This document shows positions 1 to 10,278 of a DNA stretch of 58,524 nt, piece after piece. The notes under the pieces were generated by a model. It had not been told where the DNA came from, did no database searches, and saw nothing but the letters and a program-made list of their open reading frames with translations. The stretch is from the NCBI RefSeq assembly GCF_001665295.1, contig NZ_LZSE01000048.1, forward strand, positions 1 through 58,524, given 5' to 3'. The translations under genes were made by a program, and so were the position numbers. How positions within the stretch are numbered: position 1 is the stretch's first letter; every line of letters starts with the position of its first letter. The DNA comes from Mycobacterium sp. 1554424.7 (GTDB lineage Bacteria > Actinomycetota > Actinomycetes > Mycobacteriales > Mycobacteriaceae).

Positions 1-59
1 GAGCGAGCGGAACCGGGCAACCCGGCGGCATGGCGGGGCTGATCGGCAACGGCGGCGCC
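1..59 (+). other. Inverted PGRS fragment at window start (possible chimeric junction)
   Basis: In plus-strand frame 3 this stretch reads [19 protein letters not shown], a normal PGRS segment in the opposite orientation to the PE_PGRS gene that follows. Bases 2-29 are an exact reverse complement of about 165-192, and the CTGATCGGCAACGGCGGCGC stretch is repeated inverted as well. Between these the two copies differ (GGMAG against GGNGGW), so it is not a simple fold-back of the same copy. The switch of orientation falls at the self-complementary GGCGCC at 54-59. It could be an assembly artefact at a contig end or a real inversion between PGRS genes. Confidence 0.6.
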
Positions 60-575
60 GAACAGGCCGCCGGTACCGCCTGCACCACCGTCGCCGCCCC
101 GCCCGGTCGTTGCGATTGTTCCGGACCCGCCGGCGCCGCCGTTGCCGATCAGCCAACCACCGTTGCCGCCGGGTTGCCCGGTTCCGCTCGCTCCTGGTGC
201 GCCGTTGCCGATCAGCGGTCGGCCGGACAGCAACAGGAACGGCGCATTGATCGCGCCCAGCAGGTCTTGCTGCACGCTCTGCAACGGCACGGCGCTCGCC
301 GCCTCGGCGCCCAAATAGGCACCCCCGGCGGCGTTCAACGCCTGCACGAATTCGGAATGAAACGCCGCGGCCTGAGCGTTGAGCGCCTGAAAGGCCTGCC
401 CGTGCCCGGAAAACAGCGACGCGATCGCCGCCGACACCTCGTCGGTTCCGGCGGCCAGCACCCCCGTCGTCGATCCCGCCGCCGCGGCACTCGCGGCGTT
501 CAGCGACGAGCCGATGTTGGACAGATCCGTTGCCGCCGAAGCCAAGAACTCCGGGGCCGCCACCAAATACGACAT
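1..575 (-). CDS. PE_PGRS family protein, 5' part (runs off window)
   Basis: Read on the minus strand from the ATG at 575, the protein opens with a typical PE domain ([20 protein letters not shown]...) of about 100 residues. Helical segments follow ([24 protein letters not shown]), then the PE/PGRS linker GRPLIGNGA, then Gly-Gly-X repeats such as [19 protein letters not shown] proteins are cell-envelope or secreted proteins exported by ESX-5 and found only in mycobacteria; the role of this copy is unknown. The frame stays PGRS-like only down to about position 60. Below that the minus-strand reading loses the repeat pattern while the plus strand gains it (see the separate junction entry). M. 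tuberculosis has no PE_PGRS gene directly downstream of ybeY as far as I recall, so its position is species-specific. Confidence 0.85.
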   Translation of the reverse strand, partial: MSYLVAAPEFLASAATDLSNIGSSLNAASAAAAGSTTGVLAAGTDEVSAAIASLFSGHGQAFQALNAQAAAFHSEFVQALNAAGGAYLGAEAASAVPLQSVQQDLLGAINAPFLLLSGRPLIGNGAPGASGTGQPGGNGGWLIGNGGAGGSGTIATTGRGGDGGAGGTGGLFGAAVADQPRHAAGLPGSAR

Positions 576-761
576 TGCAATCCTTCCGCAAAAGCGTCGA
601 CATATCGGCGAATTTGACGCACGTGCAATTGTGTCGCGAGCGTACGCCCATTCCGGGCCGATATTCCAGTGCCGTGCCGAATAATTTCGCGGCAGCGCTA
701 GATCACTTGCACTGCAAGGGATCTTCGGAGAGAGGTGTCCGCTATGCCGCGGTTGCGGGGC

Positions 762-1295
762 TCAATTGTCGAAATACCTTGACTTGTCCAGCAATCGGCG
801 GTCGCGTTCCTCTTGGCGATCCTGCTGGTAGGCCTCGACCTGTTCGGCTACCCATTCCTCGAGCAACCGGTCCTGCAAGGCGAACATCTCTTTTTCCTCG
901 TCCGGCTCGCCGTGGTCGTAGCCGAGCAGGTGCAGCACGCCGTGAATCGTCAACAGCGCCAACTCATGTCCCAGGGTGTGACCCGCCGCGGCCGCCTGCT
1001 CGGCGGCGAATTCCGGACATAACACGATGTCGCCCAGCATCGACGGCCCCGGTTCGGGGGCGTCCGGGCGCCCACCCGGCTCGAGCTCGTCCATCGGGAA
1101 GCTCATCACGTCGGTCGGCCCCGGCAGGTCCATCCAGCGCATGTGCAGGTCGGCCATCGCCGCCGTGTCCAGCAGCACCATCGACAGCTCGGCGCTCGGG
1201 TTGACGTCCATCCTGGCGATGACGAACTTCGCGACGCTGACCAATTCCGCTTCGGAGACGTCGATGCCCGACTCGTTAGAGACTTCGATGCTCAT
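762..1295 (-). CDS. ybeY: Endoribonuclease YbeY
   Basis: This 177-residue protein belongs to the YbeY (UPF0054) family, a zinc-dependent single-strand endoribonuclease for 16S rRNA 3'-end maturation and ribosome quality control in the cytoplasm. The diagnostic metal-binding motif is present as [11 protein letters not shown], supplying the three histidines. The family segment [18 protein letters not shown] lies upstream of it. Length is normal. The ATG at 1295 overlaps the TGA of phoH by four bases (ATGA), so the two are translationally coupled in one minus-strand operon. The 186 bases downstream, before the PE_PGRS gene, hold no other gene that I can see. Confidence 0.95.
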   Translation of the reverse strand: MSIEVSNESGIDVSEAELVSVAKFVIARMDVNPSAELSMVLLDTAAMADLHMRWMDLPGPTDVMSFPMDELEPGGRPDAPEPGPSMLGDIVLCPEFAAEQAAAAGHTLGHELALLTIHGVLHLLGYDHGEPDEEKEMFALQDRLLEEWVAEQVEAYQQDRQEERDRRLLDKSRYFDN

Positions 1296-2338
1296 CGGCG
1301 GCTTCGGCCACCCGACGCCCGCCGGGCCGCCCGGTTCATCCCGGAGCCGGGCTCCTCGTAGCGGGCATAGGCTTCGACGATCTCCGAAACGAGCCGATGG
1401 CGCACCACATCCACGCTCGTCAGCTCCGCGATGCAGATGTCGTCAACGCTGACGAGGATGTCGACCGCGGACCGCAGGCCCGATCGCGCGCCGCCGGGCA
1501 GGTCGATCTGGGTCATGTCCCCGGTGACGACCATCTTCGACCCGAAGCCCAGCCGGGTGAGGAACATCTTCATTTGCTCGGCGGTGGTGTTCTGCGCCTC
1601 ATCGAGCACGATGAACGCTGAGTTCAGACTTCGGCCGCGCATGTATGCCAACGGCGCAACCTCGATCACCCCGGCCGACATCAGCTTCGGGATCAGCTCG
1701 GCGTCCATCATGTCGTACAGCGCGTCGTACAGCGGCCGCAGATACGGGTCGATCTTCTCGCTCAGCGTGCCGGGCAAAAAGCCAAGGCGCTCACCGGCTT
1801 CCACCGCCGGCCGGGTCAGGATGATCCGGCTCACCTGCTTGGTCTGTAGCGCGTGCACGGCCTTGGCCATGGCCAGATACGTCTTGCCGGTGCCCGCGGG
1901 GCCGACCCCGAAGACGATCGTGTTTGCATCGATGGCATCGACGTAGCGTTTCTGGTTGAGCGTCTTGGGCCGGATCGTGTTGCCACGCCAAGACAAGACG
2001 TCCAGGGTCAGCACCTCGGCCGGTGATTCGTTGCCGGTGCCGACGAGCATCGCCACGCTGTGCCGCACCACCTCCGGCGTCAGCGGCTGGCCTCCCGCCA
2101 CGATGGCGATGAGCTCGGACACCGCACGCTCGGCCAGCGCCACGTCGGCCGGCTCGCCGGAGATGGTGACGGCGTTGCCCCGCACGTGCAGATCGGCGTT
2201 GAGGGTGCGTTCCAGGGCGCGCAGGTTTTCGTCTGACGAACCGAGCAGGCCCACGACTAGATCGGGCGGAACGTTGATGCTGCTGCGAACCTGGGAGGTC
2301 GATGCTGCGTCAGCAGCGCTGGTCTCGCGGGGCGTCAC
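1292..2338 (-). CDS. phoH: PhoH-family ATPase
   Basis: A 348-residue PhoH-like P-loop ATPase. The Walker A motif is [11 protein letters not shown] and the Walker B region is [11 protein letters not shown], inside the conserved PhoH core ([15 protein letters not shown]...[11 protein letters not shown], then [28 protein letters not shown] and GDMTQIDLP). An N-terminal KH-like region of about 100 residues precedes the ATPase. PhoH proteins next to YbeY are thought to act on RNA; the biochemical role in mycobacteria is not settled. It overlaps ybeY by 4 bp and sits 54 bp downstream of rsmE. In M. tuberculosis several genes, including a PE_PGRS, separate phoH1 from rsmE; here they are absent. Confidence 0.93.
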   Translation of the reverse strand: MTPRETSAADAASTSQVRSSINVPPDLVVGLLGSSDENLRALERTLNADLHVRGNAVTISGEPADVALAERAVSELIAIVAGGQPLTPEVVRHSVAMLVGTGNESPAEVLTLDVLSWRGNTIRPKTLNQKRYVDAIDANTIVFGVGPAGTGKTYLAMAKAVHALQTKQVSRIILTRPAVEAGERLGFLPGTLSEKIDPYLRPLYDALYDMMDAELIPKLMSAGVIEVAPLAYMRGRSLNSAFIVLDEAQNTTAEQMKMFLTRLGFGSKMVVTGDMTQIDLPGGARSGLRSAVDILVSVDDICIAELTSVDVVRHRLVSEIVEAYARYEEPGSGMNRAARRASGGRSRR

Positions 2339-2392
2339 GTGGTTTCCGATGCCTGCCTATCGTCTGACGTGGTGAAATCCTGGATTGCCAGT

Positions 2393-3175
2393 CTACCGCC
2401 GGTCAGGACGGCGTTCCATTGGTTCGTGCGCCTCCCATCGCGGGGTGAGCACGCCCAGCGCCCCGAGCGCCACCGCGGCCGCGCTCGACGTTCGCAGCAC
2501 CTGCGGGCCGAGCCGGACCGCCACCGCGCCCGCCTCGGTCAGCGCGGCGATCTCCTCCGGCGCGACGCCGCCCTCGGGCCCGACCACCAGCAACACCGAA
2601 TCCGCTTGGGCCACATGGCTGTCGGCGAGCCGATCGGTCGCCGACTCGTGCAGCGCCAGCACCGCGGAGCCGGCCGCCACCTCGTCGCGAACCCGTTGCG
2701 TCAGCGCCGACGTGGACACCACGCCGTCGACGGGCGGAATGCGCGCCCGGCGGGACTGCCGGGCCGCCGAACGGGCCACGGCACGCCACCGGCGCAGGCC
2801 CTTGTCGATCCGGGCGCCCTCCCAGTTGGCCACGCAGCGGGCCGCCTGCCAGGCCAGGAACGCGTCGGCGCCGGCCTCGGTGGCCAATTCGATCGCCAAT
2901 TCCGAGCGCTCGGACTTGGGCAGCGCCTGCACCACCGTCACCGCCGGACGCGGGGGCTCCACGTTCCAGCGCTCCAGCACCCGGGCCCGCAGCCCGTCGC
3001 GGCCCGCGTGCTCTACCTCGCAGCGGGCGAGGCCACCGGCGCCGTCGCCGAGCACCAGCCGCTCGCCCGGACGAATCCGGCGCACGGTGGCGGCGTGGAA
3101 GCCCTCGCCGCCCTCGACGACGGCCAGCCCGCCGGTGTCGGGCAGTGCGTTGACGTAGAACAGCGTCGCCACCAT
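2393..3175 (-). CDS. rsmE: 16S rRNA m3U1498 methyltransferase RsmE
   Basis: This 260-residue SPOUT-class methyltransferase methylates N3 of U1498 in 16S rRNA. The C-terminal knot motifs are clear: [16 protein letters not shown] and [21 protein letters not shown]. The segment [26 protein letters not shown] is also characteristic of RsmE. I chose the ATG at 3175 because a strong ribosome site, GGAGGAG, lies 6 bases upstream. A GTG at 3193 in the same frame would add six residues but would place that site inside the gene. It lies between dnaJ2 and phoH on the same strand, the conserved actinobacterial dnaJ-rsmE-phoH-ybeY order. Confidence 0.94.
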   Translation of the reverse strand: MVATLFYVNALPDTGGLAVVEGGEGFHAATVRRIRPGERLVLGDGAGGLARCEVEHAGRDGLRARVLERWNVEPPRPAVTVVQALPKSERSELAIELATEAGADAFLAWQAARCVANWEGARIDKGLRRWRAVARSAARQSRRARIPPVDGVVSTSALTQRVRDEVAAGSAVLALHESATDRLADSHVAQADSVLLVVGPEGGVAPEEIAALTEAGAVAVRLGPQVLRTSSAAAVALGALGVLTPRWEAHEPMERRPDRR

Positions 3176-3288
3176 GGGTATCTCCTCCGTCACGCCGCTG
3201 CATGACGGCGGCGAGTGTGGGCCCCAGGTATGAATTCCGGCCTGAATTCGTCCATAGACCCCACGTTCGGCGGGCTGACCGGGCGCGG

Positions 3289-4434
3289 CTAGCGCCCGGT
3301 GAAGGTCTCGCGGAGCCGGCTGAACAGCCCGCCGCCGGCGTGCGTCGAGCGGACCTCGGCCACATCGCGGCCGCGGCGGTCCTTGAACTCCCGCAGCAGT
3401 TCGGTGTCGCGGTGGTCCAGCCGGGCGGGCACAACCACCTCGACGTGGACGTTCAGGTTGCCCCGGGCGCCTGAGCGCAGGTGCGGCATCCCGTGGCCGC
3501 GCAGGGTGATGACGGTGCCGGGCTGCGTGCCGGGCGGAATGGTGATCTCGCTCTTGCCGTCCAGGATCGCGTCGACGGTGACGGTGGCGCCCAGCGCCGC
3601 GTCGACCATCGGCACCGAGACCGTGCAGTGCAGGTCGTCGCCGTCGCGGATGAAGATGTCATGGGCCTGCTCGTGGACCTCGACGTACAGGTCGCCGGCC
3701 GGACCTCCCCCGGGACCGACCTCGCCCTGCGCGGCGAGCCGGACCCGCATCCCGTCGCCGACACCGGCGGGGATCTTGACGCTGATTTCCCGACGGGCCC
3801 GCACCCGACCGTCGCCCATGCATTGGTGGCACGGGTCGGGGATGACCACTCCCACACCGCGGCAGGTGGGGCATGGCCGCGACGTCACCATCTGGCCCAG
3901 CAGCGAACGCTGCACCGTCTGCACCTCCCCGCGGCCACCGCAGGTATCGCAGGGGACGGGCACGGAGTCGCCGTTGGTGCCCTTGCCCTGGCAGCGATCG
4001 CACAGGACCGCGGTGTCGACGGTGACCTGCTTGGTCACCCCTGTTGCGCACTCTTCGAGGTCCAGCCGCATCCGCAGCAGCGAGTCCGAGCCGGGCCGGA
4101 CCCGACCGATGGGGCCGCGCGAGGCCGAACCCGCGCTGAAGCCGCCGCCGAAGAAGGCCTCGAACACGTCGCCCAAGTTGCCGAAGCCGCCGAACCCGCC
4201 GCCGGCCGCAGCGGCGTTCTCCAGCGGATCGCCACCCAGGTCGACGATCCGTCGCTTCTCCGGGTCGCTCAGCACCTCGTAGGCGACACTGATTTCCTTG
4301 AACTTCGCCTGCGCGGCCTCATCGGGGTTGACGTCCGGATGCAGCTCGCGCGCCAGCTTGCGGTACGCGCGTTTGATCTCCGCATCGCTGGCGTTTCTGC
4401 TCACGCCGAGCAGCCCGTAATAGTCGCGTGCCAC
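3289..4434 (-). CDS. dnaJ2: Chaperone DnaJ (second mycobacterial paralog, DnaJ2)
   Basis: A full-length 381-residue type I DnaJ co-chaperone that stimulates the DnaK ATPase. Domains in order: J domain with the HPD motif ([10 protein letters not shown], near residue 32); Gly/Phe-rich linker ([22 protein letters not shown]); zinc-binding domain with four CxxCxGxG repeats ([32 protein letters not shown]); and the two beta-barrel substrate-binding domains. It follows hrcA on the same strand with an 80 bp gap, the arrangement that identifies the DnaJ2 copy rather than the DnaJ1 of the dnaK operon. Confidence 0.95.
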   Translation of the reverse strand: MARDYYGLLGVSRNASDAEIKRAYRKLARELHPDVNPDEAAQAKFKEISVAYEVLSDPEKRRIVDLGGDPLENAAAAGGGFGGFGNLGDVFEAFFGGGFSAGSASRGPIGRVRPGSDSLLRMRLDLEECATGVTKQVTVDTAVLCDRCQGKGTNGDSVPVPCDTCGGRGEVQTVQRSLLGQMVTSRPCPTCRGVGVVIPDPCHQCMGDGRVRARREISVKIPAGVGDGMRVRLAAQGEVGPGGGPAGDLYVEVHEQAHDIFIRDGDDLHCTVSVPMVDAALGATVTVDAILDGKSEITIPPGTQPGTVITLRGHGMPHLRSGARGNLNVHVEVVVPARLDHRDTELLREFKDRRGRDVAEVRSTHAGGGLFSRLRETFTGR

Positions 4435-4513
4435 GCCTGACTCTCCTGAAAGGTCTTAAGCCGCGGCTACGCGGCCGTCCACAAATCCTCAACGGGTGCT
4501 GGAGGGTGCACGC

Positions 4514-6036
<1,523 letters not shown>

Positions 6037-6038
6037 CC

Positions 6039-6065
6039 CGTCACGTTTGGGCGTCGCCGGGTGTC
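6039..6065 (+). promoter_or_regulatory. Candidate ECF41-type promoter
   Basis: CGTCACG at 6039-6045, then exactly 16 bases, then TGTC at 6062-6065, ending 34 bases before the AhpD-like start codon. From memory, ECF41 sigma factors recognise TGTCACA, about 16 bases, CGTC upstream of their own operon. The match is GTCAC plus three of four bases of the second element. The position suits autoregulation of the coupled sigma gene. This is a pattern match, not proof. Confidence 0.45.
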
Positions 6066-6099
6066 GACCTGATAAGGACGACATTCAAGGAGGACCGCC

Positions 6100-6696
6100 A
6101 TGTCTCGGCTGCAAGGAGTCACCGACCGCGACGCCGGCCTGGGCGCCAAGATCGCCTTCTTCTTCACCAAGCGCAAGCTTTCGAAGATGACCGGTCTAGA
6201 AACGGCGGGGATGCTGGAGCCACTGCGCTTGTACGCGCACATCCCCCGATTGCTCAACGCCTACGGCAGGCTGGAGCAGGCCGAGTCGAAGCTGGACATC
6301 CTGAGCCCCCGCCACCGCGCGCTGGCCGAACTGAAGGCGGCGACCACCGTGCGCTGCGAGTACTGCATCGACCTGGGTTCACAGATCGCGCGGCAGTGGG
6401 GAATCACCGACGAGGAGCTGCTGGCGATGGCCGATTACCGCAACGCCTCGTGCTTCTCGGAGCTCGACAAGCTGATCATGGATTACGCCACCGCGCTCAG
6501 CCGCACCCCGGTCGAGGTGACCGATGACCTCTTCGAGGCGCTGCGCGCCCACTTCGACACGCCGCAGCTGGTGGCACTCACCCACGTCATCAACCTGGGC
6601 AACATGCGCGCCCGGTTCAATATCGCGCTCGGCATCGGCTCGTCCGGCTTCTCCGGCAACCGGGTGTGCGCGCTGCCCGAGAAGGACCGGGCGTGA
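6100..6696 (+). CDS. AhpD-like carboxymuconolactone decarboxylase-family protein
   Basis: A 198-residue protein of the CMD/AhpD superfamily. The family core is seen as LSPRHRALAELKAATTVRCEYCIDLGSQIAR: the CxxC pair (CEYC) and the EYCIDLG stretch are the redox-active and structural signature of AhpD-like proteins. Such proteins act in peroxide defence or in conversion of small organic compounds; the substrate is unknown. The start has a strong AAGGAGG site. Its stop overlaps the GTG of the following sigma factor (GTGA), so the pair is coupled. ECF41 sigma factors are typically linked to a CMD, oxidoreductase or epimerase gene, and this is that arrangement. No counterpart lies at this place in M. 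tuberculosis as I recall. Confidence 0.88.
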   Translation: MSRLQGVTDRDAGLGAKIAFFFTKRKLSKMTGLETAGMLEPLRLYAHIPRLLNAYGRLEQAESKLDILSPRHRALAELKAATTVRCEYCIDLGSQIARQWGITDEELLAMADYRNASCFSELDKLIMDYATALSRTPVEVTDDLFEALRAHFDTPQLVALTHVINLGNMRARFNIALGIGSSGFSGNRVCALPEKDRA

Positions 6697-7577
6697 CGGC
6701 GGCGGATGCGTCGCTGTCGGCGCGCTTCGAGGCGGCGCGGCCACGGCTGGGCGCCATCGCCTACCGCATGCTGGGCTCGGTCGACGACGCCCAAGACGCG
6801 GTCCAGGAGGCGTGGCTGCGGTTGAGCGGCTCCGATCAGGCCATCGCCAACCTTGACGCCTGGCTGACCACCGTGGTGGCCCGCATCTGCCTGAACGTGT
6901 TGCGCGACCGTCATGGGCGCGGCCGGGAGCAGCCGGTGGGACAACTCCCGGACCCGATCGTGGATGCGGAGGGCGAATTCGATCCCGAACACCGGGCGAT
7001 GCTGGCCGACGCGGTGGGGTTGGCGCTGTTCGTGGTGCTGGATACCTTGCCTCCCGCCGAACGGCTGGCCTTCGTGCTGCACGACGTATTCGCCGTCCCG
7101 TTCGACGAGATCGCCCCCATCGTCGACCGGACGCCGGAGGCGACGCGCAAGCTCGCCAGCCGGGCCCGACGGCGCATCGAGGAGGCCGACCCGGCGCCCG
7201 ACGGCGGGGTCGCCGCGCAACGCGAGGCCGTCGACGCGTTCTTCGCCGCGGGCCGCGCCGGCGACTTCGACCGGCTGGTGTCGGTGCTGGATCCCGACGT
7301 CGTCCTGCGCGGCGATTTCGGCAAGGGCGCCACCGGATTCCGGGCCCAGGGTGCCCAATCCGTGGCCAAGCTGGCCCGCAGCTACGCGGGACCCGAACGC
7401 GAGGTGCGAAAGGCCGTCGTCAACGGCGCCGCCGGCGCGGTCATCTTCGTCGGCGGCCGGCCCACCGCGATCATGGGATTCGTGGTGCGCGACGGCCTCG
7501 TCGCCAGCATCGACGTGCTGGCCGACCCGGATCGGATCGCCAAACTAGACCTGCGCGCCGTGCGCGCCGATCACTGA
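6693..7577 (+). CDS. ECF41-type sigma factor with C-terminal SnoaL-like domain
   Basis: A 294-residue extracytoplasmic-function sigma factor. Region 2 is visible as [22 protein letters not shown] and region 4 as [47 protein letters not shown]. About 125 further residues form a SnoaL-like domain starting at [33 protein letters not shown]. The near-terminal DPDRIAKL resembles the NPDKL motif of the ECF41 group. In that group the fused domain replaces a classical anti-sigma factor. I chose the GTG at 6693 because it overlaps the AhpD-like stop as GTGA. Its 3' end overlaps the convergent cfp2 gene by 7 bp (7571-7577). Confidence 0.9.
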   Translation: MTAADASLSARFEAARPRLGAIAYRMLGSVDDAQDAVQEAWLRLSGSDQAIANLDAWLTTVVARICLNVLRDRHGRGREQPVGQLPDPIVDAEGEFDPEHRAMLADAVGLALFVVLDTLPPAERLAFVLHDVFAVPFDEIAPIVDRTPEATRKLASRARRRIEEADPAPDGGVAAQREAVDAFFAAGRAGDFDRLVSVLDPDVVLRGDFGKGATGFRAQGAQSVAKLARSYAGPEREVRKAVVNGAAGAVIFVGGRPTAIMGFVVRDGLVASIDVLADPDRIAKLDLRAVRADH

Positions 7578-8080
7578 CCGGCGGCCTGCAGCAACTCCAT
7601 CGCCGACGCCCGCGACAGCACCCAGGCGCCCTGGTTGATGAACGTCACGTTCTGCGTGACCGGCGACGTCAGCTTGGGACCCGAGACGGCGACGTCGGCG
7701 GTGGCCGAACCGGCCGCGGCCGGTTGAATGTTGCTGACGCCGAAGGCCAGCGGCAGGTCGCCATTCTTGGCCGCCTTCTGCAGCTTCTTGTCGGCGACGT
7801 GCGCTTCGAGCCCGCTGATGCCCCCTTCGACCAGGTTGCTCTTGCTGGTGAAGGAAACGCTCGGGTCGGCCAGGCTGTTGAGCAGACCGGTCAACTGGTC
7901 CGCCGTCGGGACGCTGGTGCTGGGAGCCGGGGCCGGGTCCTGTGGTAACGGAGCGCCGACCGCGATCAACCGCACCGAGGCCCCCTGGTGCGGCGCCGCG
8001 ATGGACGTGATGCCGGCGGCCGCACCGCCGACGACGGCTAGGGCCGCCGCGCCGGCGGCGAAGAACTTGACGGTTTTCAT
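7571..8080 (-). CDS. cfp2: Secreted low-molecular-weight antigen CFP2 / MTB12
   Basis: A 169-residue exported protein closely matching MTB12/CFP2 (Rv2376c), including [39 protein letters not shown] and the C-terminus [13 protein letters not shown] signal peptide is present: MKTVKFF, a hydrophobic Ala/Gly/Val stretch, and a likely cut near residues 27-32. It is a major culture-filtrate antigen with no established activity. I chose the ATG at 8080 because AAGGGGG lies just upstream; an earlier in-frame start at 8101 lacks one and would precede the signal peptide. A diverged paralog lies immediately upstream on the same strand. Confidence 0.93.
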   Translation of the reverse strand: MKTVKFFAAGAAALAVVGGAAAGITSIAAPHQGASVRLIAVGAPLPQDPAPAPSTSVPTADQLTGLLNSLADPSVSFTSKSNLVEGGISGLEAHVADKKLQKAAKNGDLPLAFGVSNIQPAAAGSATADVAVSGPKLTSPVTQNVTFINQGAWVLSRASAMELLQAAGQ

Positions 8081-8218
8081 GGTTCCCCCTTCAGCGGGCA
8101 CGATTTCGGCAGCGTGCCTCTTGCGATTGTTGTTTCGCGCTACGGCACGGTGACGTTACGGCCACGCCATGTGAGCCGCCTGTGCGGGCACTGTGTGCCA
8201 CACAGGCCGTTCGGCTTG

Positions 8219-8698
8219 CTAGTTCGTCGCGGACGCCGCCTGGATCAGAGCGATCGCGGCGTCATGCTGCAGGATCCAGTTGCCGCCCTCGTTGACGAAC
8301 GCGAGGTGCTTTTCCACCGGCCCGGCGAACTTCGGACCGGAGATAGCCACGTCGGCCTGGGCCGCGTTCGGTCCGGCCGGCGCGATGTTCGTCACGGCAA
8401 ACGTCTCGGGGAAGTTCCCGTTCCGGTAGGCCTTCCTCAGGTCGTGGTCGGCCACGTGGCCCTCCTCCGGGGGGATGCCGTTCTGGACCAGATTCGTCTT
8501 GGTGGTGTACGAGACGCCGGGATCGGTGGCTTGGTTGCACAGGTTGGACAACTGCTCCGGGGTCGGCAGCCCAGGCGCGGGCGGCGGATCCAGTGGTCGC
8601 GGCGCGGCGGCGGCGGGAGCGACGGCTGTCACGCCGACGGCCGCGGCCCCCATAGCGATCGCGCCGATGGCCAAGGATTTCAATCGATTAATTCTCAT
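8219..8698 (-). CDS. MTB12-family secreted protein (cfp2 paralog)
   Basis: A 159-residue exported protein of the same family as the downstream cfp2. Shared blocks include PTPEQLSNLCNQATDPGVSYTTKTNLVQNGI, HVADHDLRKAYRNGNFPETFAVTNIAPAGPNAAQADVAISGPKF and LAFVNEGGNWIL. A signal peptide (MRINRLKSLAIGAIAMGAAAVGVTAVAPAAAA) ends near residue 32. I chose the ATG at 8698 for its GGAGG site 8 bases upstream. Unlike the downstream copy it carries a cysteine (NLCNQA). Function is unknown; the tandem pair suggests local duplication and divergence. Confidence 0.88.
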   Translation of the reverse strand: MRINRLKSLAIGAIAMGAAAVGVTAVAPAAAAPRPLDPPPAPGLPTPEQLSNLCNQATDPGVSYTTKTNLVQNGIPPEEGHVADHDLRKAYRNGNFPETFAVTNIAPAGPNAAQADVAISGPKFAGPVEKHLAFVNEGGNWILQHDAAIALIQAASATN

Positions 8699-8795
8699 GG
8701 TCAGGTCCTCCCCCTCCGAAGTAAGAATCGATTCTGCCCCGGTAACCGCCGTTCTTGGTCTCGGGCCGGTCACGGTACGGGCACGCTACGTGCGG

Positions 8796-9011
8796 TCAGT
8801 CGGCCGCCATGGCCTCGCGCAGGGTCCGGGGCCGCAGGTCGGCCCAGTGCTGTTCCACATAGTCGAGGCACTCCGGCCGGCTCGCCTCGCCGTAAACAGC
8901 CCGCCAGCCGGCCGGGATCTCGGCGAACGCCGGCCACAGGCTGTGCTGCTCCTCGTCGTTGATCAGCACGTAGAAGGCGCCGCCGTCGTCATCGAAGGGG
9001 TTGGTGCTCAT
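8796..9011 (-). CDS. mbtH: MbtH, NRPS adenylation partner
   Basis: The founding-type MbtH-like protein at 71 residues. All hallmark residues are present: [24 protein letters not shown], then [33 protein letters not shown]. MbtH proteins bind NRPS adenylation domains and are needed for their folding or activity, here presumably those of MbtB, MbtE and MbtF. It is the last gene of the mbtB-H operon and overlaps mbtG by 23 bp. Confidence 0.97.
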   Translation of the reverse strand: MSTNPFDDDGGAFYVLINDEEQHSLWPAFAEIPAGWRAVYGEASRPECLDYVEQHWADLRPRTLREAMAAD

Positions 9012-10278
9012 CGCTTCTCCTCGTAGTTCGGTGCTTGGCCGGACCGGCCGCGAAACCGAGTACTCGTTCGGACAGTAATCCGAGGCAGCTCAGGTTGGGA
9101 AAGCCGGGGCCCTGGGTGAGCCCGGACAGGTTTGGCAGGAACAACTTGGGCGAAACGTCCGTGACGGCCAGGTCGTAGCCGATCGCCTCCTGCAGGCTGT
9201 CGGCGGTCAGCGGCCCGCCCAGTCCGAGTTCGAGCAGGTCGAGCGCGTCCTGGCCGAACAGCGAGGTGAACCAGAGCGGGTCGGCGCCGGAGCCGTCGAT
9301 CACGAGATCGAACCCGTGCACCGTCTCGAGGTTCTCGCTGCCGCGGTTGGTGGACAGGGTCAACCGGATCTGCCCGTCGCGCCCCACGGCGTGAGCGACC
9401 CGGCCGCGCAGGTGGTGGATGCGGTCGTCGGCCAGCAGCGCCTCTTGCACGTTCGCCGAGAACACCCCCCGGTCGGTGCGCGCCAGCGCGTCGCGGCGCT
9501 CGTCGAGCGTCAGGTCGGTCCAGTCGGTGGGGTCGGAGAACAGGGAGTTCTCGAAGAAACCCTCGCCCCGGGTGAACAGCGTCGCCTGCGGGGAGATGAC
9601 GGTGATGCTCGAAACCCGGTGCCGAAACAGCTCGTTGAGCATCGACGCGGCGGTCTCGCCGCCGCCGATCACCGCCACCCGCTCCGCGCTGATCCGGTCG
9701 TCGGCCGCGGCGCGGTCCCAGAACTGGGCGATCGACAGCACTCGCGGATTTCCGGGCAGCAACGACTTCTCGGCCTGGCCGGGGCCGGTGATCATGAGGG
9801 CGTCGGCGTGCACCGTGGTTTCGTGGGTCTGCAGGGCCCAGCGCTCGCCGCTGACGGCCAGCCGTTCGACCTCACCGTGTACCACGTTCAGGCCGACCTG
9901 GTCGGCCACCCAGGCCAGGTACTGGCTCCATCGCCGATGGGTCGGCGCGGGCCGGCCGCGGTCGATCCATTCGGCGAACGACGCGGTGGCGATCAGATAC
10001 GCCTGCCAGCTGTATCGGGTCATCCGCTCGTCGAGCTCCGCGTTGCGCCGCGGCACCAGCGATGAGCGGTACGGGAACCCGACGTCTTTTTCCGGGCTGG
10101 TGCCTAGCCGGTGCGCGCCGTCGGTCCATCCGCCGCTGGCCTGCCAGTTGGCCGCCACCCCGATGCGTTCGACCGCGACCACGTCCGGCGCCTCGACTCC
10201 CATGTCGCGCAGCACCGACGCCTTGGCCGCGACGGCGACGGCCTTGGCTCCGGCGCCCAGGATCGCAAGTGTGCTCAT
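8989..10278 (-). CDS. mbtG: MbtG, lysine N6-hydroxylase of mycobactin
   Basis: A 429-residue flavin N-monooxygenase that hydroxylates the lysine side-chain nitrogens that become the iron-binding hydroxamates. Two nucleotide-binding motifs are seen: [17 protein letters not shown] at the N-terminus for FAD and [17 protein letters not shown] centrally for NADPH. The C-terminal segment [19 protein letters not shown] is typical of the family. The ATG at 10278 overlaps the TGA of mbtF by four bases, so I reject longer in-frame starts reaching to 11598. Length matches the M. tuberculosis protein closely (431 there). Confidence 0.96.
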   Translation of the reverse strand: MSTLAILGAGAKAVAVAAKASVLRDMGVEAPDVVAVERIGVAANWQASGGWTDGAHRLGTSPEKDVGFPYRSSLVPRRNAELDERMTRYSWQAYLIATASFAEWIDRGRPAPTHRRWSQYLAWVADQVGLNVVHGEVERLAVSGERWALQTHETTVHADALMITGPGQAEKSLLPGNPRVLSIAQFWDRAAADDRISAERVAVIGGGETAASMLNELFRHRVSSITVISPQATLFTRGEGFFENSLFSDPTDWTDLTLDERRDALARTDRGVFSANVQEALLADDRIHHLRGRVAHAVGRDGQIRLTLSTNRGSENLETVHGFDLVIDGSGADPLWFTSLFGQDALDLLELGLGGPLTADSLQEAIGYDLAVTDVSPKLFLPNLSGLTQGPGFPNLSCLGLLSERVLGFAAGPAKHRTTRRSDEHQPLR

